Positions 49,384-59,518 are shown, counted from the first letter of the stretch. The stretch: 64,000 bases of DNA from Phyllobacterium sp. T1293 (GCF_020731415.2 NZ_CP088273.1:2547001-2611000), one strand, 5' to 3'. Made by a program: numbers and translations. The notes: generated by a model from the sequence alone, not told the origin.

Positions 49384-49752
49384 TTAGTGAAAATCCGCTT
49401 GGAGCCGTAGACGAGTTGCGGCCGCGGCCAATCTTTTGTCTCTTGTCCATAACCGCGTGCCGGGCGTCAGCCGTGTTGCAGCCAGCAAGTGCGCATCGAC
49501 ATAGCCGAGACCAAGATCAAAGATTGTTTCAGCGTCAATGAAATATGAGATCTCTTTGTCATCGGCCACCTGCACTTTCGGCAAATCCTGAAGGCTGTTC
49601 AAAATGAGTTCACGCTGCCGCAAATTTCCCAGAGCCAGTTCCCCCACGATAAACGGATGGATTAATATTTGCGCAGCTTCGAGATGTCGTACTAGCTCCG
49701 CATCGCCATAACGCAGATGATCTATCCATACTGAAGTGTCGGCGAGGATCAT
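49384..49752 (-). CDS. vapC: VapC-family PIN-domain toxin
   Basis: 122-residue PIN endoribonuclease, the toxin of a type II pair. The acidic cluster is intact: D5 in ILADTSVWIDHL, E38 in IVGELALGN, D86 in GYVDAHLLAA, and D105 in LWTRDKRLAAAA. Start overlaps the vapB stop by 4 bases. Target RNA cannot be told from sequence; VapCs cut tRNAs or rRNA. Confidence 0.9.
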   Translation of the reverse strand: MILADTSVWIDHLRYGDAELVRHLEAAQILIHPFIVGELALGNLRQRELILNSLQDLPKVQVADDKEISYFIDAETIFDLGLGYVDAHLLAATRLTPGTRLWTRDKRLAAAATRLRLQADFH

Positions 49753-49961
49753 TCTTGGACGTCCGGCGTAATCTGACGCCGGGGTATAGTGTTCAAATCA
49801 GGTTCACTCCCACCCAGAAGTGCCAATCTACGGGCGCTCTCAATGTTGATCAACGCCTTGAGGGCCGCACGCATAAGCGCGGATTTCTCCCGCAAGCCCG
49901 TATATTCCTGCGCTTTGGCAACCAAATCATCATCGAGAGCAAGCGTGGTACGCATCTTCAT
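49749..49961 (-). CDS. vapB: VapB-family antitoxin
   Basis: 70-residue antitoxin: an N-terminal ribbon-helix-helix-like segment (MRTTLALDDDLVAKAQEYTG) for DNA binding and a C-terminal helix with the conserved GGSEPDL that wraps the VapC active site. AAGGA precedes the ATG. Co-translated with vapC and likely autoregulated through the palindrome at 49986-49999. Confidence 0.88.
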   Translation of the reverse strand: MKMRTTLALDDDLVAKAQEYTGLREKSALMRAALKALINIESARRLALLGGSEPDLNTIPRRQITPDVQE

Positions 49962-49985
49962 ATTCCTTATATAGGCACGAATTTA

Positions 49986-49999
49986 GCATCGAATGATGC
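49986..49999. promoter_or_regulatory. Possible VapBC operator
   Basis: GCATC-GAAT-GATGC is a perfect 5-4-5 inverted repeat 24 bases upstream of the vapB start, where a -35 box would lie relative to a TATAAG (-10) next to the start. This fits autorepression by VapBC. The -10 lies so close to the ATG that the message may be nearly leaderless. Confidence 0.4.
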
Positions 50000-50032
50000 C
50001 TTAAACAATGCGTACTAAGGTCTAACCTCTTG

Positions 50033-50875
50033 CTATTGTGGCTGGCCGTGACCGGACAAAACCTGTAAGGCGCCACGCATTCCGTTGCGAAAGGCATCAT
50101 CAAAACCAACGCCACGGATTTGCCAGTGAAATGTTTTATGCTGGCCATTGATCCGCCAATCGGCAACCCAGCCCATCGCCTCATTGCTCCACACAAGCTC
50201 ACCGGAAAGCGCTGTATCACCTATCCCGGCCTTTGCAGCCGCATTGAGTTTTGTAAGATCAGCCGTTGGCAATGTCTGGACAGTCCAGCCCTTTTGCGCC
50301 AATTGTGCTTTGGTCGGCAGTGCAATAGGCAATCCAACTTTCGTGGCCGCCGCTTGAAGGGCGCTGCGCATGTCAGCGTCTTCATCATCGTCGCCAGTCA
50401 TAACAAAGACGCGTTTGGGCGGCCTGATATCGAGAAATACCGCGACACGCGGTCTCGCTGCGCGCCACGGTTGGCGTCCAAGCAAATTCAGTGACGAATC
50501 TAGCGCAGTCTTGTTGAAATAGACGGTCAGATCCTGTGGACGATCGTAAGAGCCCTGTTCGTCGTGTATGGGCTGGCCCGACAGGCGATCATGATATTCA
50601 AAGCGGGTGACAAGTCCTGCAACATTGGCTCCAAGTGCAATAGCCGCCGGATCGCCGATCAGGCGGGGATCGCCAGAGACTTTCACGAGTACATCTTGCA
50701 GACATTGGGCAAGGCCAAGCGCTCTGTTTGCATCGCCGCGCCCTGTCACCACCGCCTGCGACTGGTAAAGGTTGGCATCAGATGCATCATCCGCCGCAAC
50801 GGCAACCCCACAGCAGAGCAAAAGAACTGTCAGAATAGCGCCAACAATACGGGCAAGCGCTGCTTTGATGTCCAT
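50033..50875 (-). CDS. DUF2066-family exported protein
   Basis: 280-residue protein with a signal peptide (IVGAILTVLLLCCGVAVAAD) and a DUF2066-type body: ALGLAQCLQDVLVKVSGDPR, the middle VAVFLDIRPPKRVFVMTGDD and a C-terminal WVADWRINGQHKTFHWQIRG. DUF2066 proteins are periplasmic or envelope-associated and uncharacterised. It is 36 bases behind the HWE kinase gene on the same strand and may be co-transcribed. Confidence 0.78.
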   Translation of the reverse strand: MDIKAALARIVGAILTVLLLCCGVAVAADDASDANLYQSQAVVTGRGDANRALGLAQCLQDVLVKVSGDPRLIGDPAAIALGANVAGLVTRFEYHDRLSGQPIHDEQGSYDRPQDLTVYFNKTALDSSLNLLGRQPWRAARPRVAVFLDIRPPKRVFVMTGDDDEDADMRSALQAAATKVGLPIALPTKAQLAQKGWTVQTLPTADLTKLNAAAKAGIGDTALSGELVWSNEAMGWVADWRINGQHKTFHWQIRGVGFDDAFRNGMRGALQVLSGHGQPQ

Positions 50876-50911
50876 CCGACCTGCCCTTCCCTGCTGTTAA
50901 AAAGCTTCCGA

Positions 50912-52954
50912 TCAATTGTCCATGATCAGCGCCAGCGGCGCCTTGAACTGTGCCACAAGCCCTTCCTTTTCATATTGTACATCGGCGTCACCAGTGCCCG
51001 ACAGACCAAACCGGATCAGGCGCGAACCGAATCCCTTCTTTTCCGGAGCTATTGCCGCCGGACCACCCCGCTCACGCCATGTTAGCACGAATTCCATCTG
51101 CGACTGCGCCCGCTGAATCTCCCAACTGATATCCACTTTGCCATGCGCGTTGGACAGTGACCCATATTTCAGCGCGTTTGTTGCAAGTTCATGCAGTAGC
51201 AATGACAGCGAAAGAACGGCCTTGGGGCCGAGATTGAGATTGGGGCCGCGCAAATTGAACTGTGACGTTTCACCATGCAATGCCAGAACACTTTCCAGTA
51301 CCGAGCGGATGCGCGCGGCTGACCAGTTCTGATGCAACAGCACATTATGGGCAGAGCTGAGCGCCATGATGCGCTGCTTGAATGCCTCGACAGCATCCTG
51401 CGGCGCATCCCGCAATGTCTGCGTCGCGATGGCCTGCACCATGGTCAGGGTGTTTTTCAACCGATGGCTGAGTTCCTGATTGAGAATACCCTGCTCGTGT
51501 TCGGCCTGCAGCTTGGCGATGGCGGCATAGGTTCGGTCGGCAACACTGACCACGAATTGAATCTCATCCGTCTGCCAATCCCGTGGATTTTCATCATGGA
51601 CAAACATCAGCCCCACCAGTTCGCCGCCATGCATCAACGGGACATTGATAAAGGATCGAGCCTGGATTGCGGCATAACCATCATAGTCGAGGGCAAGCCA
51701 GTCCGTGCTGGTTACATCAGAAACGGCGATGGGTATGCCAATTTGAGAGTTCTTGATTGTCGCCTTGAAATTAACCAGCGAATGGCGGCCAGCCATGGAC
51801 TTTAGATCCGACGCTGTCCAGTCGCGCTCCACATTGAAGAGATCCGCCGTGAGATCGATGATGGCAAATCCTGCGCGACCGGCACCCAGATTCTCTCCCA
51901 ATATCCTTGAGGCAATCTCTGCGGCTTCACCGGTCGTATTGGCATCGCGAATACTATCACCAAGTTCCAGCAGTGCAGTCTGCCGGATTTCAGCCTGCTT
52001 GCGCTTGGTCACATCCTGAACCGTGCCACGGAAAGCAACCGGCTGCCCCTTATCATCATGGACAAGTTCACCCCGGCGGCTCAACCATCGCAGCGCCCCA
52101 TCATCGGCGCGCTTTATGCGGTATTCGATATCCAGAATGACATTGCCTTCCAGTCGCGTGGACTGGTTCGATACGAGGTGTTTGTCTTCCTCGTAGGTCA
52201 ATGCTTCGAACGTTGTCGCCGGATATTGGTCATTAACCGCCAGCCCGTAAAGCCTGCACATCTCTGGTGTCACCCGCGATGTGTTGGTTTTCATATCGAG
52301 TTCGAATGCGCCGATACCGCCCGCCTGCTGGGCAGGTGCAAGCCAGCCATCAATCCGGTATTGCTTGTTGCGTGCCGCTTCACTGGACAGCGCGCGCTTG
52401 AGGGTGGCCCGAACCGTACGGCGCTGCTGGATCACAACATCATTGCGGTCTTCCACCACGCGGCGCAATTCGAGAATGGTGATGACCTGCTCGGCAAGAT
52501 CCTGCAAAGCTTCAGTCTGTGCTTCAGTCAGCCCGGCGGGACGCGGCGCATTGTCAATGACGCAGAGTGTACCGATTGCCTCGCCGCTGGGCGTGTTGAG
52601 CACGGCTCCGGCATAAAACCGGATAAAGGGTTCGCCCGTCACCAGCGTATTGTGCTTGGTGCGCTCGTCCAACGTCAGATCGGGAATAATGAGAACTGAA
52701 CCTGTCAGCAGGGCATGGGCACAGACCGACTGTTCGAGCGGTGTCTCTGATGGTTCGAAACCAGAGCGGGCTTTGAACCATTGCCTGTCGCCGGTGACCA
52801 GACTGATCAAGGCCACGGGAGCCTCGCAAATCTGTTTGGCAAGGGAAACGATATTATCGAATGCCGGTTCGGGCGGCGTATCCAGAATGTCATATTCCTC
52901 AAGCGCAGCCAGCCTATGGGCGTCCTGAAGCACTGAAAGGGGCAAATCGCTCAT
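50912..52954 (-). CDS. HWE-family sensor histidine kinase (GAF-PAS-GAF)
   Basis: 680-residue soluble sensor kinase. Domains: GAF (about 20-165, QWFKARSGFEPSETPLEQSV; GTLCVIDN), PAS/PAC (about 205-315, ending FRGTVQDVTKRKQ), second GAF (about 325-470), and an HWE kinase core with HRLKNTLTMVQAIATQTLRD as the phosphorylated His segment and LTWRERGGP as the defining WxE. HWE kinases, often light or stress sensors, are common in Rhizobiales. No response regulator lies beside it. No LOV cysteine motif was seen; the ligand is unknown. Confidence 0.9.
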   Translation of the reverse strand: MSDLPLSVLQDAHRLAALEEYDILDTPPEPAFDNIVSLAKQICEAPVALISLVTGDRQWFKARSGFEPSETPLEQSVCAHALLTGSVLIIPDLTLDERTKHNTLVTGEPFIRFYAGAVLNTPSGEAIGTLCVIDNAPRPAGLTEAQTEALQDLAEQVITILELRRVVEDRNDVVIQQRRTVRATLKRALSSEAARNKQYRIDGWLAPAQQAGGIGAFELDMKTNTSRVTPEMCRLYGLAVNDQYPATTFEALTYEEDKHLVSNQSTRLEGNVILDIEYRIKRADDGALRWLSRRGELVHDDKGQPVAFRGTVQDVTKRKQAEIRQTALLELGDSIRDANTTGEAAEIASRILGENLGAGRAGFAIIDLTADLFNVERDWTASDLKSMAGRHSLVNFKATIKNSQIGIPIAVSDVTSTDWLALDYDGYAAIQARSFINVPLMHGGELVGLMFVHDENPRDWQTDEIQFVVSVADRTYAAIAKLQAEHEQGILNQELSHRLKNTLTMVQAIATQTLRDAPQDAVEAFKQRIMALSSAHNVLLHQNWSAARIRSVLESVLALHGETSQFNLRGPNLNLGPKAVLSLSLLLHELATNALKYGSLSNAHGKVDISWEIQRAQSQMEFVLTWRERGGPAAIAPEKKGFGSRLIRFGLSGTGDADVQYEKEGLVAQFKAPLALIMDN

Positions 52955-53081
52955 GGATGAACCCAATCGCCAAATTGTGTCTGAGAGACAGAGGAAGTAT
53001 CTGACCTATCAAATAGTCTAATTTTGGCTTGTGACAATTGCTATTTGCAACCGTCCGTTGTCTTCGTCGTCGCATCCACTC

Positions 53082-53507
53082 TCAGGTCTGGATGAGCGCT
53101 TTCTTCAGCCAGATACAGTCATAACCGGGCGGCATGCCCTCAAGCCTGCCAAACTCGATATATCCTTGCTTGCGGTAAAAATCCGGCGCCTGAAAGGTGA
53201 AGGTTTCGAGATAGACGCCGACACATCCGCGCAGGCGGCCGATTTCCTCTGCTTCCTTCAGCAGCCGCGAACCCGTTCCGCCCTTGCGGCCTTCGGAGGA
53301 TACCCAAAGCCAGTCAACGAACAGCCAGGAAAAAGATGACCATCCCTTGACGCCGCCATGCACCTTGCCTTCATCATCGCGGGCGATAATCCAGAAATCC
53401 TCAGCATTCTCCGGGCCAGCCTTGGAGGTATTGAAGCTCTCCAGCCCCTCTTCAAATGTCCGGCGTGTTGCCTCGTCAGGATCGGCTTCGTGGATTATCA
53501 TCAACAT
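53082..53507 (-). CDS. GNAT-family acetyltransferase
   Basis: 141-residue acetyltransferase. GNAT elements: GGVKGWSSFSWLFVDWLWVS, the acetyl-CoA loop RKGGTGSRLLKEAEEIGRLRG and the C-terminal DFYRKQGYIEFGRLEGMPPG. Substrate unknown. It lies 26 bases after the DUF3859-like gene on the same strand. Confidence 0.85.
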   Translation of the reverse strand: MLMIIHEADPDEATRRTFEEGLESFNTSKAGPENAEDFWIIARDDEGKVHGGVKGWSSFSWLFVDWLWVSSEGRKGGTGSRLLKEAEEIGRLRGCVGVYLETFTFQAPDFYRKQGYIEFGRLEGMPPGYDCIWLKKALIQT

Positions 53508-53533
53508 GGTCGAACCTCAGATTTCATCCCCAT

Positions 53534-54049
53534 TTACGAAATGGGGCAGTTCCCTGCCAAGACATCAAAGCTTTTGGTGGCGTATTCGTGTCCCTTCGCG
53601 TCCTGCAGCGAAAAGGTCCAAACACCCGATACAAGCTCGTAGCTCTTCTCAAACACCCATCCCGCATAGCGCTGCCGCCGGATAGCACCATCGGGCCAGC
53701 TGCTGCGCAACATGACCCGGCCATCCGGTGTGTGAATGGCGGGATGCTGTACCACAACCATAATGGGCACGATCTGAAAATCGGGAATATTGAAAGCGGC
53801 GTACATAACGCCGAAACTCGTACCAAGGCAGGCGGTGATTTTCTCTGCCCTGATGACTTCAACCGGGCCGTCGACGAGCCTGTTATAGCCCGTCGGCGTA
53901 TCCGGCGCGGTTTCCGTCCCAACATCCTTGGCCCGCGTCAGACCCCAGTTGAGGATTTCAACGGCAGGTTCGGCCCCTTGCGCCCTCGCCAACCCCGCCT
54001 CCGCAAATAATGCGAAAAGAAGCAGGGCCAGAAGGCGATAGGTGGCCAT
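53534..54049 (-). CDS. DUF3859-like exported protein
   Basis: 171-residue protein with a clear signal peptide (LLALLLFALFAEAGLARAQG). The mature part has EILNWGLTRAKDVGTETAPD and the C-terminal YELVSGVWTFSLQDAKGHEYAT, which resembles DUF3859; I am unsure of the family name. One conserved-looking Cys is in AEKITACLGTSFG and another in VLAGNCPIS, so a disulfide is possible. It begins 6 bases after glcB, implying a shared transcript. Confidence 0.65.
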   Translation of the reverse strand: MATYRLLALLLFALFAEAGLARAQGAEPAVEILNWGLTRAKDVGTETAPDTPTGYNRLVDGPVEVIRAEKITACLGTSFGVMYAAFNIPDFQIVPIMVVVQHPAIHTPDGRVMLRSSWPDGAIRRQRYAGWVFEKSYELVSGVWTFSLQDAKGHEYATKSFDVLAGNCPIS

Positions 54050-54055
54050 CCGTCG

Positions 54056-56236
54056 CTATGCTGCGGCGCGCTGGGCTTTCAGTTCCAGCCTGCGGCGATG
54101 CAGGACCGGCTCCGTATAGCCATTCGGCTGGGCCCGACCTTCGAACACGAGATCACAGGCGGCTTGAAAGGCGATTGATCCATCGAAATCCGCAGCCATT
54201 GGCTGGTAAAGCGGATCGCCTTCGTTCTGCTTGTCAACGACAGCAGCCATGCGCTTCAGGGTCTCCAGCACTTGCGCACGGCTGGCAACGCCATGGTGCA
54301 GCCAGTTGGCGATGTGCTGGGCGGAAATGCGCAAAGTAGCGCGGTCTTCCATCAGGCCGACATTGTTGATGTCAGGAACCTTGGAGCAACCAACACCCTG
54401 ATCAACCCAGCGCACGACATAACCGAGAATGCCCTGCGCATTGTTGTCGAGTTCGCGCTGGATATCTTCGGGTGTCCAGTTGGGCCGCGAGGCAACAGGC
54501 ACCGACAGGATATCGCTGAGTTTGGCGCGCCCGCGCGACTTCAACTGGGCCTGAACCTCTGCCACATTGACCTTGTGATAGTGCGTTGCATGCAGCGTCG
54601 CGGCGGTCGGTGAAGGCACCCATGCGGTGTTGGCGCCAGCCTTTGGATGGGCGATCTTCTGCTCCAGCATTGCGGCCATCAAATCGGGCATGGCCCACAT
54701 GCCCTTGCCGATCTGCGCGTGACCGGAAAGGCCGCATTCAAGACCCACATCGACATTCCAGTTCTCATAAGCGCCAATCCATGACGCCTGCTTCATATCG
54801 CCCTTGCGGATCATCGGCCCGGCTTCCATGGATGTATGAATTTCGTCGCCGGTACGATCAAGGAAACCGGTATTGATGAACACAACCCGTTCCTTCGCCG
54901 CACGGATCGCTTCCTTGAGGTTAACCGTTGTGCGGCGTTCCTCATCCATGATGCCCATCTTCATCGTGTTGGGCTGCATGCCAAGCAGTGCTTCGACGCG
55001 CCCAAACAGTTCCGACGCAAAGGCCACTTCTTCGGGACCATGCATCTTTGGCTTCACCACATACATGGAACCGGCACGCGAATTCATGCGGCGACCATTC
55101 GGGCCGACATCGTGCAGCGCGATCAAACCGGTGATTGCCGCATCCATAATGCCCTCGGGCACTTCGTTACCATCCTTGTCGAGAATAGCCGGATTGGCCA
55201 TGAGGTGGCCGACATTGCGCACCAGCATAAGCGAGCGGCCCGGCAGGGTAACAGGCTTGCCATCCTTACCCGTATAGTCGCGATCGGGATTGAGCTTGCG
55301 CGTGACTGATTTGCCACCCTTATCAAACGTATCCTGCAGATCGCCATTCATCAGCCCGAGCCAATTGCGATAGATGACAACCTTGTCTTCCGCATCAACG
55401 GCAGCAACGGAATCTTCGCAATCCTGAATTGTGGTGAGCGCTGACTCCAAAACCACATCGGCAATATTGGCCCGGTCAGTCTTGCCAATCGGGTGATCGG
55501 CATTGACGACGACTTCCACATGCATGCCGTTCTTGACCAGAAGAACAGCCGATGGCTTGGCCGCATCGCCCTTGTAACCAACGAACTGCGCCTGATCCTT
55601 CAGCGGTAAAACCGCTCCATTACCGTCCTTTAGCGCCAATGCGCCGTGATCAACCGAAAGAACGGTAACATCCGCCCAGCTTCCGCCGTCGAGAGGCGCA
55701 CTATCATCCAGAAATGCCTTGGCCCAGGCGATGACCCTCGCACCGCGCACGGGATTGAACGCCTTGCCTTTTTCGGCGCCATCGGTTTCCGGGATCGCAT
55801 CGGTGCCATAGAGCGCATCATAGAGCGAACCCCAACGGGCATTGGCAGCGTTGAGCGCATAGCGGGCATTCATGACAGGCACGACGAGCTGCGGTCCAGC
55901 AGTGACAGCGATCTCCGGGTCAACATTATCAGTCGAGACGGAAAAAGCGCCGCCTTCGGGCAGCAAATAGCCTATCTCGCGCAGAAAGGCTTCGTACTCG
56001 TCCTGTGTGTATCCCGTATTGCGCTTCTCGCGATAGAAGGCGTCCAGCTTCTCCTGAAAAGCATCGCGCTTGGCCAGCAGCGCCCGGTTTTTTGGCGAGA
56101 GGTCGTCAACGATAGCAGCCAATCCTTCGAAGAAGGCATCGGCATTGACTGAAGTTCCGGCAATGGCTTCGCTCGCCACGAAATCGTAGAGTTCCTTTGC
56201 CACCTTCAGTCCGTTGATCTCGATACGCTCACTCAT
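54056..56236 (-). CDS. glcB: Malate synthase G
   Basis: Condenses glyoxylate and acetyl-CoA to malate, allowing growth on acetate or glycolate. 726 residues: ATG 56236 ([19 protein letters not shown]) with AAGGAG upstream. TIM-barrel active-site segments are [46 protein letters not shown] and the catalytic-tail motif [13 protein letters not shown]. Isoform G is a single long chain with an alpha/beta insertion, as here. No isocitrate lyase is in the window. Confidence 0.96.
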   Translation of the reverse strand: MSERIEINGLKVAKELYDFVASEAIAGTSVNADAFFEGLAAIVDDLSPKNRALLAKRDAFQEKLDAFYREKRNTGYTQDEYEAFLREIGYLLPEGGAFSVSTDNVDPEIAVTAGPQLVVPVMNARYALNAANARWGSLYDALYGTDAIPETDGAEKGKAFNPVRGARVIAWAKAFLDDSAPLDGGSWADVTVLSVDHGALALKDGNGAVLPLKDQAQFVGYKGDAAKPSAVLLVKNGMHVEVVVNADHPIGKTDRANIADVVLESALTTIQDCEDSVAAVDAEDKVVIYRNWLGLMNGDLQDTFDKGGKSVTRKLNPDRDYTGKDGKPVTLPGRSLMLVRNVGHLMANPAILDKDGNEVPEGIMDAAITGLIALHDVGPNGRRMNSRAGSMYVVKPKMHGPEEVAFASELFGRVEALLGMQPNTMKMGIMDEERRTTVNLKEAIRAAKERVVFINTGFLDRTGDEIHTSMEAGPMIRKGDMKQASWIGAYENWNVDVGLECGLSGHAQIGKGMWAMPDLMAAMLEQKIAHPKAGANTAWVPSPTAATLHATHYHKVNVAEVQAQLKSRGRAKLSDILSVPVASRPNWTPEDIQRELDNNAQGILGYVVRWVDQGVGCSKVPDINNVGLMEDRATLRISAQHIANWLHHGVASRAQVLETLKRMAAVVDKQNEGDPLYQPMAADFDGSIAFQAACDLVFEGRAQPNGYTEPVLHRRRLELKAQRAAA

Positions 56237-56343
56237 GCCATGCTCCTTCAGAATTTTTATTACCGTATCCTTGAACACACCAAAGCATTCCCAGTCAATT
56301 CATCAAAAATGAACATGATTTGTGCCGGAATGGAAATAATCAT

Positions 56344-58359
56344 TCAGTGGGCGATGCGGGGTCTGCCGGTGGCTGTTGCAATCAGCACAGCTTCGATGAA
56401 TTTCCGCTGATCTTCGACAGTTGCGGCGCTGATATCCCTTGCCATGGCAATCTGCGCCTCGTCAGTGCCCGCCTCCAGTGCCAGATGTTTGACCTGTCCC
56501 CGCAACGTGTCCTCGGCAAAGGCGATGGCAAGCTCTTCCTCCTGGAAATCCTTGACCACTTCCCCCGACGAAACCCGGAAGATTCCTTCCACCGGCTGGC
56601 TGATATGCGCCTCAACCGAAACACGGACCTGCCCGACCACCGCGCCCAGTGCGTTGGCTACATCCGTATCAGCGGGAACGATATCATTGGTGCCGAGCAT
56701 CCGACCCACCGCAGGATAATAAACGGGCGCTGATGCACCAAGACCGATGAGCGGCCGGTCAATATCAAGCTTGATACCCGCAATGCCGCCTTGCCCCGAT
56801 AGAGCGCGCTGGATCAGCGGGCTCGCTACCATATCAGGACCATCCAGCCCATCCTCGGCCAATATGGTTTCCAGCACGACTTCGGATGAACGGCGAATGA
56901 GCGCATCATAGGTGCGCTGCGACACCTCCTCCGGTGTATCGCATAGCGGACGCCCCGCACCATCCTTGCGGCGGGCATAAAGGATAGCACCGTAACGCGC
57001 CGCCTCGCCGTTCCAGTTGCTTTGCAAATTGAGAACATGGCAGGCATCGGAAGGGGTAAAGCCCGAGAGATGCACCAGCCCGCGCGCAACCAGCCGGTTA
57101 ATGGTCGCGGTTTGCGAAACCGAATTCAGGAGCCGATCCAGCGGCTGCGGCTCGCGTGTGATGCGCACATAAAGCTCCGCTTCGCCCTTGCTCAATCCCG
57201 ATGCCATTTGTTCGGGCACGCCGGTCAACAGTGCAAACCGTCCATCCAGTCGACCGGGATTGGCGGTTTTGACCTGCCGTGCCAGATGGTCAATGACGAT
57301 TGCACCGTGATTGGCCGCAAGCAGCGAAAGCGGAACCAGACGGCGTGGGCCAAGCTTGATACGCGGGGCCATCGCATTGTCATCGAGCGACACTTCGGAA
57401 TCACCGCCCAGCCCGAATGTGCGCATCGCCACCGCCTCGACCATGGTGCGAAAACCGCCAACGGTTGCGCCGTTCGGATCAAGCCGGGGACGACCATTGT
57501 CGAGAACCGCAACATCGGTCGTGGTGCCGCCGATATCGGATACGATGGCATTGTCGAGACCGGTCATATGGCGGGCGCCGACAAGGCTTGCAGCAGGGCC
57601 CGACAGAATGGTTTCGATGGGGCGATGCCGTGCGAAAGCCGCTGACACCAGTGCGCCATCGCCGCGCACCACCATCAGCGGCGCGTGAATGCCGCGCCGG
57701 TCAAGAAATCCTTCCGTTGCCGCCACGAGCCGGTCGATCATCGCAATCAACCGCGCATTGAGAACCGTTGTCAGCGCACGGCGCGGACCATTGAGCTTGG
57801 CGGAGAGTTCGTGACTACAGGTCACCGGAAGCCCGGTTTCGCTTCGCACGAGATCGCGAATGGCAATTTCATGCTCGGGATTGCGCACGGCAAAATAAGC
57901 GCAGACTGCAAAGCCCGTCACCTCTTCCTTCAAACGCGGCAGTGCTTCCTGAAGGGCCGAAACGTCAAAAGGCTGCGGACGGCCATAGACATCGTGTCCA
58001 CCCGGCAGGAAAATCACCGGATCGGAGCCGAGCGCTGTGCCGAGATCAGCCTTTTCAAGATCAACTTGCGAAAAGCCGACCATGACGAGAGCAATGCGCC
58101 CACCCTGCCCTTCAACAAGCGCATTGGTGGCAAGCGTCGTCGACATGGATACAAGGCGGATCTGTCCGGGATCGACAGACGCCTCTTCGACAATGCGCTC
58201 AACAGCGCCTGATATCCCAACACTCAGATCATGACGCGTCGTCAGCGCCTTTGCCTTGGCGATTACACCGCGCGCCTCCGACCAGAGGACAGCATCCGTA
58301 TAGGTGCCGCCCGTATCAATCCCGAGGAAAATTGCGTTCTCTATCTGTGAATCAGCCAT
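56344..58359 (-). CDS. Hydantoinase/oxoprolinase A-type protein (HyuA-like)
   Basis: 671-residue ASKHA-fold ATPase subunit. N-terminal nucleotide motif GIDTGGTYTDAVLWSEAR, then SMSTTLATNALVEGQGG, the second phosphate loop IVSDIGGTTTDVAVLDNGRP and SGPAASLVGARHMTG. Such proteins pair with HyuB in ATP-dependent hydantoin or 5-oxoproline hydrolysis, or in acetone carboxylase-like systems. No HyuB gene is next to it, so it may work alone, with a distant partner, or in an unknown reaction. Confidence 0.85.
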   Translation of the reverse strand: MADSQIENAIFLGIDTGGTYTDAVLWSEARGVIAKAKALTTRHDLSVGISGAVERIVEEASVDPGQIRLVSMSTTLATNALVEGQGGRIALVMVGFSQVDLEKADLGTALGSDPVIFLPGGHDVYGRPQPFDVSALQEALPRLKEEVTGFAVCAYFAVRNPEHEIAIRDLVRSETGLPVTCSHELSAKLNGPRRALTTVLNARLIAMIDRLVAATEGFLDRRGIHAPLMVVRGDGALVSAAFARHRPIETILSGPAASLVGARHMTGLDNAIVSDIGGTTTDVAVLDNGRPRLDPNGATVGGFRTMVEAVAMRTFGLGGDSEVSLDDNAMAPRIKLGPRRLVPLSLLAANHGAIVIDHLARQVKTANPGRLDGRFALLTGVPEQMASGLSKGEAELYVRITREPQPLDRLLNSVSQTATINRLVARGLVHLSGFTPSDACHVLNLQSNWNGEAARYGAILYARRKDGAGRPLCDTPEEVSQRTYDALIRRSSEVVLETILAEDGLDGPDMVASPLIQRALSGQGGIAGIKLDIDRPLIGLGASAPVYYPAVGRMLGTNDIVPADTDVANALGAVVGQVRVSVEAHISQPVEGIFRVSSGEVVKDFQEEELAIAFAEDTLRGQVKHLALEAGTDEAQIAMARDISAATVEDQRKFIEAVLIATATGRPRIAH

Positions 58360-58504
58360 GATGCCCTGCGCCTGTTGAGGCAGGGTTATCGCAAGACACC
58401 GCGTACGACTAGCGTCATTCCGACCATTTGCCGCCGCAACGGCACAAGAGTGCCGGAACCATTCAAATCCTGTTACGTTGTGACGTGGGATAAAGGGGAC
58501 TTCA

Positions 58505-59464
58505 ATGGCATCACAATCTGGCAGTCATGCGGGATCGAAGAAGGTTATCTATGCCGCCATTCTAGGCAATCTTCTGATCGCAGCGACAAAATTCATTGCC
58601 GCCTTCTTCACCGGCAGTTCGGCCATGTTATCGGAAGGCGTCCACTCGCTTGTCGATACGGGAAATGGCGGATTGCTGCTCTACGGGCTGCGGCGCGCGG
58701 CCAAACCTGCGGACAAATCGCATCCGCTCGGCCATGGACGCGAGCTTTATTTCTGGAGTTTTATCGTTGCCCTGCTGGTTTTTGCGGTTGGTGCCGGTGT
58801 GTCCTTCTATGAGGGCCTGATCCATATTCTTGAGCCGGAGCCGGTGTCGAATCCCATCGTCAATTATGTGGTCCTGGGCTTTGCGCTGCTTTTCGAGGGC
58901 ATTTCCTGGTCCGTGGCGCTGAAAGAATTCCGAACCATGAAAGGCAAGCTCGGCTATCTCGAAGCCGTGCAGCAGAGCAAGGACCCAAGCGTCTTTACGG
59001 TGCTTTTCGAAGACACAGCGGCCCTCCTCGGGCTCATTGTCGCCTTCATCGGCATCTCAGCCGCGCAATTGTTTAATATGCCGGAGCTTGATGGTGTTGC
59101 TTCCATCGGGATTGCGATCATTCTCGGCGCAACGGCGATTTTCCTCGCGCGGGAAAGCAAGGGATTGCTGATCGGCGAGTCGGCGCTGCCGGAAGCGGAA
59201 CAGCAGATCCTTGATATTGCGGGCAAGGACCCGGCTATTCAGCAGGCCAACGGTGTGTTGACGGTGCATATGGGACCCAAGCAGATTGTCGCCGGGCTCA
59301 GCATCGAGTTTGAGGATCATCTGACAGCGCCCGATATTGAAGCCTGTGTCGAGCGCATTGAAACGGCGATACGTCAGGCCAATCCGGACATCGTTTCCGT
59401 ATTCGTCAAACCGCAGACGGCGAGTATCTGGAAGATAAGGCGGCAGAAAATCATTGAAGGCTGA
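58505..59464 (+). CDS. Cation diffusion facilitator transporter (ZnT9-like group)
   Basis: Inner-membrane divalent-cation/proton antiporter of 319 residues. Six-helix core with the HxxxD metal site in SEGVHSLVDTGNGGLLLYG (TM2), and VLFEDTAALLGLIVAFIG in TM5 where ExxxD replaces HxxxD. The C-terminal cytoplasmic domain has VLTVHMGPKQIVAGLSIEFE. The DKSHPLGHGRELYFWSF stretch marks a subgroup related to eukaryotic ZnT9. Metal specificity (Zn, Fe, Mn) is uncertain. Divergent from the HyuA-like gene. Confidence 0.88.
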   Translation: MASQSGSHAGSKKVIYAAILGNLLIAATKFIAAFFTGSSAMLSEGVHSLVDTGNGGLLLYGLRRAAKPADKSHPLGHGRELYFWSFIVALLVFAVGAGVSFYEGLIHILEPEPVSNPIVNYVVLGFALLFEGISWSVALKEFRTMKGKLGYLEAVQQSKDPSVFTVLFEDTAALLGLIVAFIGISAAQLFNMPELDGVASIGIAIILGATAIFLARESKGLLIGESALPEAEQQILDIAGKDPAIQQANGVLTVHMGPKQIVAGLSIEFEDHLTAPDIEACVERIETAIRQANPDIVSVFVKPQTASIWKIRRQKIIEG

Positions 59465-59518
59465 AGTAACCAGAGGGCATACTCCAAATGACATTCCAAA
59501 TCAGTTGAGAGATGTACC

